Positions 5,884-7,113 of a DNA stretch of 7,113 nt are shown here, one piece after another; the stretch's first letter is position 1, and the number at the start of each line of letters is the position of its first letter. Made by a program: the position numbers and the translations under genes. A model generated the notes under the pieces. The model was not told the origin of the DNA and ran no database searches. It saw only the letters and a list, made by a program, of their open reading frames with translations. The stretch spans positions 1 through 7,113 of the forward strand of contig JAJXZA010000288.1 in assembly GCA_021780285.1 (NCBI GenBank). The letters run 5' to 3'. Source of the DNA: Planctomycetota bacterium (GTDB lineage: Bacteria > Planctomycetota > Phycisphaerae > WQYP01).

Positions 5884-6375
5884 CTAATCGTCTCGAAGGC
5901 GCGAGAGTATCTGCATTGTTCTCATGAACGGGTTGCCCATATCATGTGTACGTTTCGCGGCCAACTCTCGAAGCTGCTCTACGCGTTTCTTATACTCGCC
6001 ATTAATAACAATCTGCAAACCGCGCATCTCATGCAAAGACGCGATCATTTTCTTGTCCTTCACTACGGGTGACCAGAGCATGTACCGCACGTTAAACTTT
6101 TCCAAATTTTCCTTGGCATACGCCTGTTGTGCCATGTACTTCTGCTTAACCTTTTTGATAGTAGCAGTGCGGTTTTTGATAAGCATCCCGAGGATGTGCG
6201 TGGTTACTTCGCAAAGGTAAGCCTCCTGCTTCTGGAGGCTGACACCCACCACGTCCAATTCAAGCAGCCCAGCTAATTTCCCGCCCTTAAGCCGCTGGTT
6301 ATATAAAACAAGATCGCAGCCATAGAAATGTTGAAGGTATGCGCCAACGATATATTCGCCTGATTCAGTCGTCAT
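5884..6375 (-). CDS. hypothetical protein, PD-(D/E)XK nuclease-like
   Basis: This 163-aa soluble protein has no firm family assignment. It begins MTTESGEYIVGAYL and contains ELDVVGVSLQKQEAYLCEVTTH (39-60). The pattern of Glu7 in the first helix, Asp41 at the end of a strand, then Glu56-x-Thr58 in the next strand resembles the restriction-endonuclease fold (E...D...ExK), with Thr in place of the usual Lys. A Lys-rich helix (64-95) and a basic C-terminal region follow, compatible with nucleic-acid binding. I recall similar unnamed proteins with the same TTESGEYIVGAYL opening, but have no function for them. By hand count, stretches of the gene are about 40-43% GC, below the neighbours, suggesting horizontal acquisition. 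A TATAAT box ends only 7 nt before the ATG, implying a leaderless mRNA. It lies beside an MntA-HepT module, a defence-type setting. Confidence 0.8.
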   Translation of the reverse strand: MTTESGEYIVGAYLQHFYGCDLVLYNQRLKGGKLAGLLELDVVGVSLQKQEAYLCEVTTHILGMLIKNRTATIKKVKQKYMAQQAYAKENLEKFNVRYMLWSPVVKDKKMIASLHEMRGLQIVINGEYKKRVEQLRELAAKRTHDMGNPFMRTMQILSRLRDD

Positions 6376-6382
6376 ACGCCTG

Positions 6383-6388
6383 ATTATA
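6383..6388 (-). promoter_or_regulatory. -10 box of the 163-aa gene, leaderless start
   Basis: A perfect TATAAT (6388-6383) lies 7 nt before the ATG at 6375, which puts the expected transcription start at or within a base or two of the start codon. No good -35 is visible at 16-18 bp, and no usable Shine-Dalgarno lies before the ATG. Confidence 0.45.
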
Positions 6389-6422
6389 CGTTCAAATTGC
6401 TGCGCCGCGACATCGGGTCACC

Positions 6423-6451
6423 TTGCAACCAGCCTTGGCATGCGTTATAAA
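6423..6451 (+). promoter_or_regulatory. promoter of the zinc-ribbon gene, leaderless start
   Basis: TTGCAA (6423-6428), exactly 17 bp, then TATAAA (6446-6451). Transcription should begin near 6458-6460, coinciding with the ATG at 6460. No Shine-Dalgarno is present in the eight bases between, so the message is probably leaderless. Confidence 0.6.
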
Positions 6452-6459
6452 ATGTCTCG

Positions 6460-6894
6460 ATGAAATGTCCGCACTGCAATCTTGATCTTCAACCACGAAA
6501 TGATCGCGGCATTGAGGCGCACGCGTGCCCCAAATGCAACGGCATTTGGTTTTCGCCATCCGAATTAGATCAGTTTGAAGACCTCGCAATAGACCCGCAA
6601 GCCAAGACAGGGTCGCTTTTTCTGGTAACTCGCGCCACGCAACTCCATTGCCCGGTTTGCTCCGCAGCACTCAAGCAGTTTGATTATCGCTTCTGCAATT
6701 TACAGCTCGATTATTGCCCGGATCACGGCTTTTGGCTCGAAGCCGATGAAGACGCCCGTGTTCTGGCGGTTATGCGCGAACAAGCCGCCGCCGCGGACCG
6801 CAAATATACAGCCGAAGATAAGTGGGGCAAGCATCTAAATTACATGCGTTCGCCCACTTTTTTTGCAAAACTGAAAAATTTATTTAAGTCGTGA
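6460..6894 (+). CDS. double zinc-ribbon protein (zf-TFIIB type)
   Basis: This is a 144-aa protein with two zinc ribbons of the zf-TFIIB type. The first uses Cys3/Cys6 (CPHC) and Cys23/Cys26 (CPKC), followed by the family signature NGIWFSPSELDQFEDL (27-42). The second uses Cys64/Cys67 (CPVC) and Cys86 with His89 (CPDHGFWLEADE), a Cys-to-His change in the last ligand. A basic, amphipathic tail, about 107-144, ends in FFAKLKNLFKS and may contact a partner or membrane. Such proteins are common and mostly uncharacterised, so no specific role can be given. The ATG opens directly with MKCPHC, as is usual in this family, and coincides with the predicted transcription start. The gene is divergent from the 163-aa gene, with 84 bp between the two start codons. 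Confidence 0.85.
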   Translation: MKCPHCNLDLQPRNDRGIEAHACPKCNGIWFSPSELDQFEDLAIDPQAKTGSLFLVTRATQLHCPVCSAALKQFDYRFCNLQLDYCPDHGFWLEADEDARVLAVMREQAAAADRKYTAEDKWGKHLNYMRSPTFFAKLKNLFKS

Positions 6895-7061
6895 TCAATC
6901 ACCCCGCACCTCACCGGCGGCCTTTGGCTCGCTGCAGCAACAGCCGAACACCTTCTATCGGGATGCGGTTAACCCCCGTCGCGCAGCGCCCCGTAATAAA
7001 AAAACCCCTGCATTGCACACCTGTAACATCTTGTTTTCTTAGCAAGAATATTTCGCATGCA

Positions 7062-7113
7062 TCAAGCAGCAAACTTGGCCACATCTGTGTCGCGCAGGCG
7101 CAGAGCCGTGGTC
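7062..7113 (-). CDS. possible C-terminal end of a gene leaving the window
   Basis: On the minus strand, 16 in-frame codons from the window edge read TTALRLRDTDVAKFAA and end in TGA (7064-7062). Third codon positions are mostly G or C and the residues look protein-like, more so than the Arg-rich frame on the other strand (ATG at 7057). The stretch is too short for identification. The remaining sequence between the zinc-ribbon stop (6894) and this point holds no gene I can support. Confidence 0.25.
   Translation of the reverse strand, partial: TTALRLRDTDVAKFAA

Noticed and set aside
6895..7042. Frame reading AAFGSLQQQPNTFYRDAVNPRRAAP downstream of the zinc-ribbon gene
   Set aside because: The stretch looks protein-like but has no start codon or upstream coding continuity. 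It could be a degraded gene end, and nothing identifies it.
7029..7047. TCTTG / CAAGA hairpin as a terminator
   Set aside because: The 5-bp A/T-rich stem has no T-run on either side.
1..7113. CRISPR arrays, tRNA and rRNA genes
   Set aside because: No regularly spaced repeats, cloverleaf-like sequence with a CCA/T-loop signature, or rRNA-like conserved segments were seen on either strand.

Overview
The window fits a Gram-negative bacterium: it encodes a FadL/OmpP1-type outer-membrane beta-barrel protein and a complete FtsK-type DNA translocase. By eye the core genes are moderately GC-rich. The style of the FtsK protein and an intergenic repeat built of GAGCGACG words recall Planctomycetota (Phycisphaerae-like), but this is a weak inference and nothing here fixes the taxon.

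Layout. (1) Positions 51-2808, minus strand: an ftsK transcription unit with an extended -10 promoter, ftsK (814 aa), a 60-aa membrane ORF whose ATG directly follows the ftsK stop codon (TAAATG), and a hairpin/T-run terminator. (2) Positions 2809-3224: a divergent intergenic region holding a palindrome-ended repeat, a perfect CRP/FNR-type palindrome (TGTGA-N6-TCACA) and an overlapping hairpin followed by eight T residues, all ahead of the fadL-like gene. (3) Positions 3225-4457, plus strand: the FadL-like outer-membrane transporter with a signal peptide. (4) Positions 4458-5883: an accessory pocket. It contains a short decayed metallophosphoesterase (MPE) 5' fragment, a 173-bp MITE with 11-bp terminal inverted repeats and a perfect 9-bp target-site duplication, an MntA-HepT toxin-antitoxin pair with its own promoter, and a longer MPE 5' fragment that begins at the hepT stop codon. 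(5) Positions 5884-6894: two divergently transcribed small genes, a PD-(D/E)XK-like protein of unknown function (minus) and a double zinc-ribbon protein (plus). Both have -10 boxes so close to the ATG that their mRNAs are probably leaderless. (6) Positions 6895-7113: no clear gene apart from a possible C-terminal end of a minus-strand gene leaving the window.

How the parts relate. ftsK and fadL are housekeeping-type genes. The section between fadL and the zinc-ribbon gene looks like a small site of gene turnover: it carries a toxin-antitoxin module, a nuclease-fold candidate, a MITE and two copies of the same broken gene. The most notable structure is that the MntA-HepT cassette plus the MITE lie between two same-orientation MPE remnants. 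This suggests that the cassette arrived by, or could leave by, recombination between duplicated MPE sequences.
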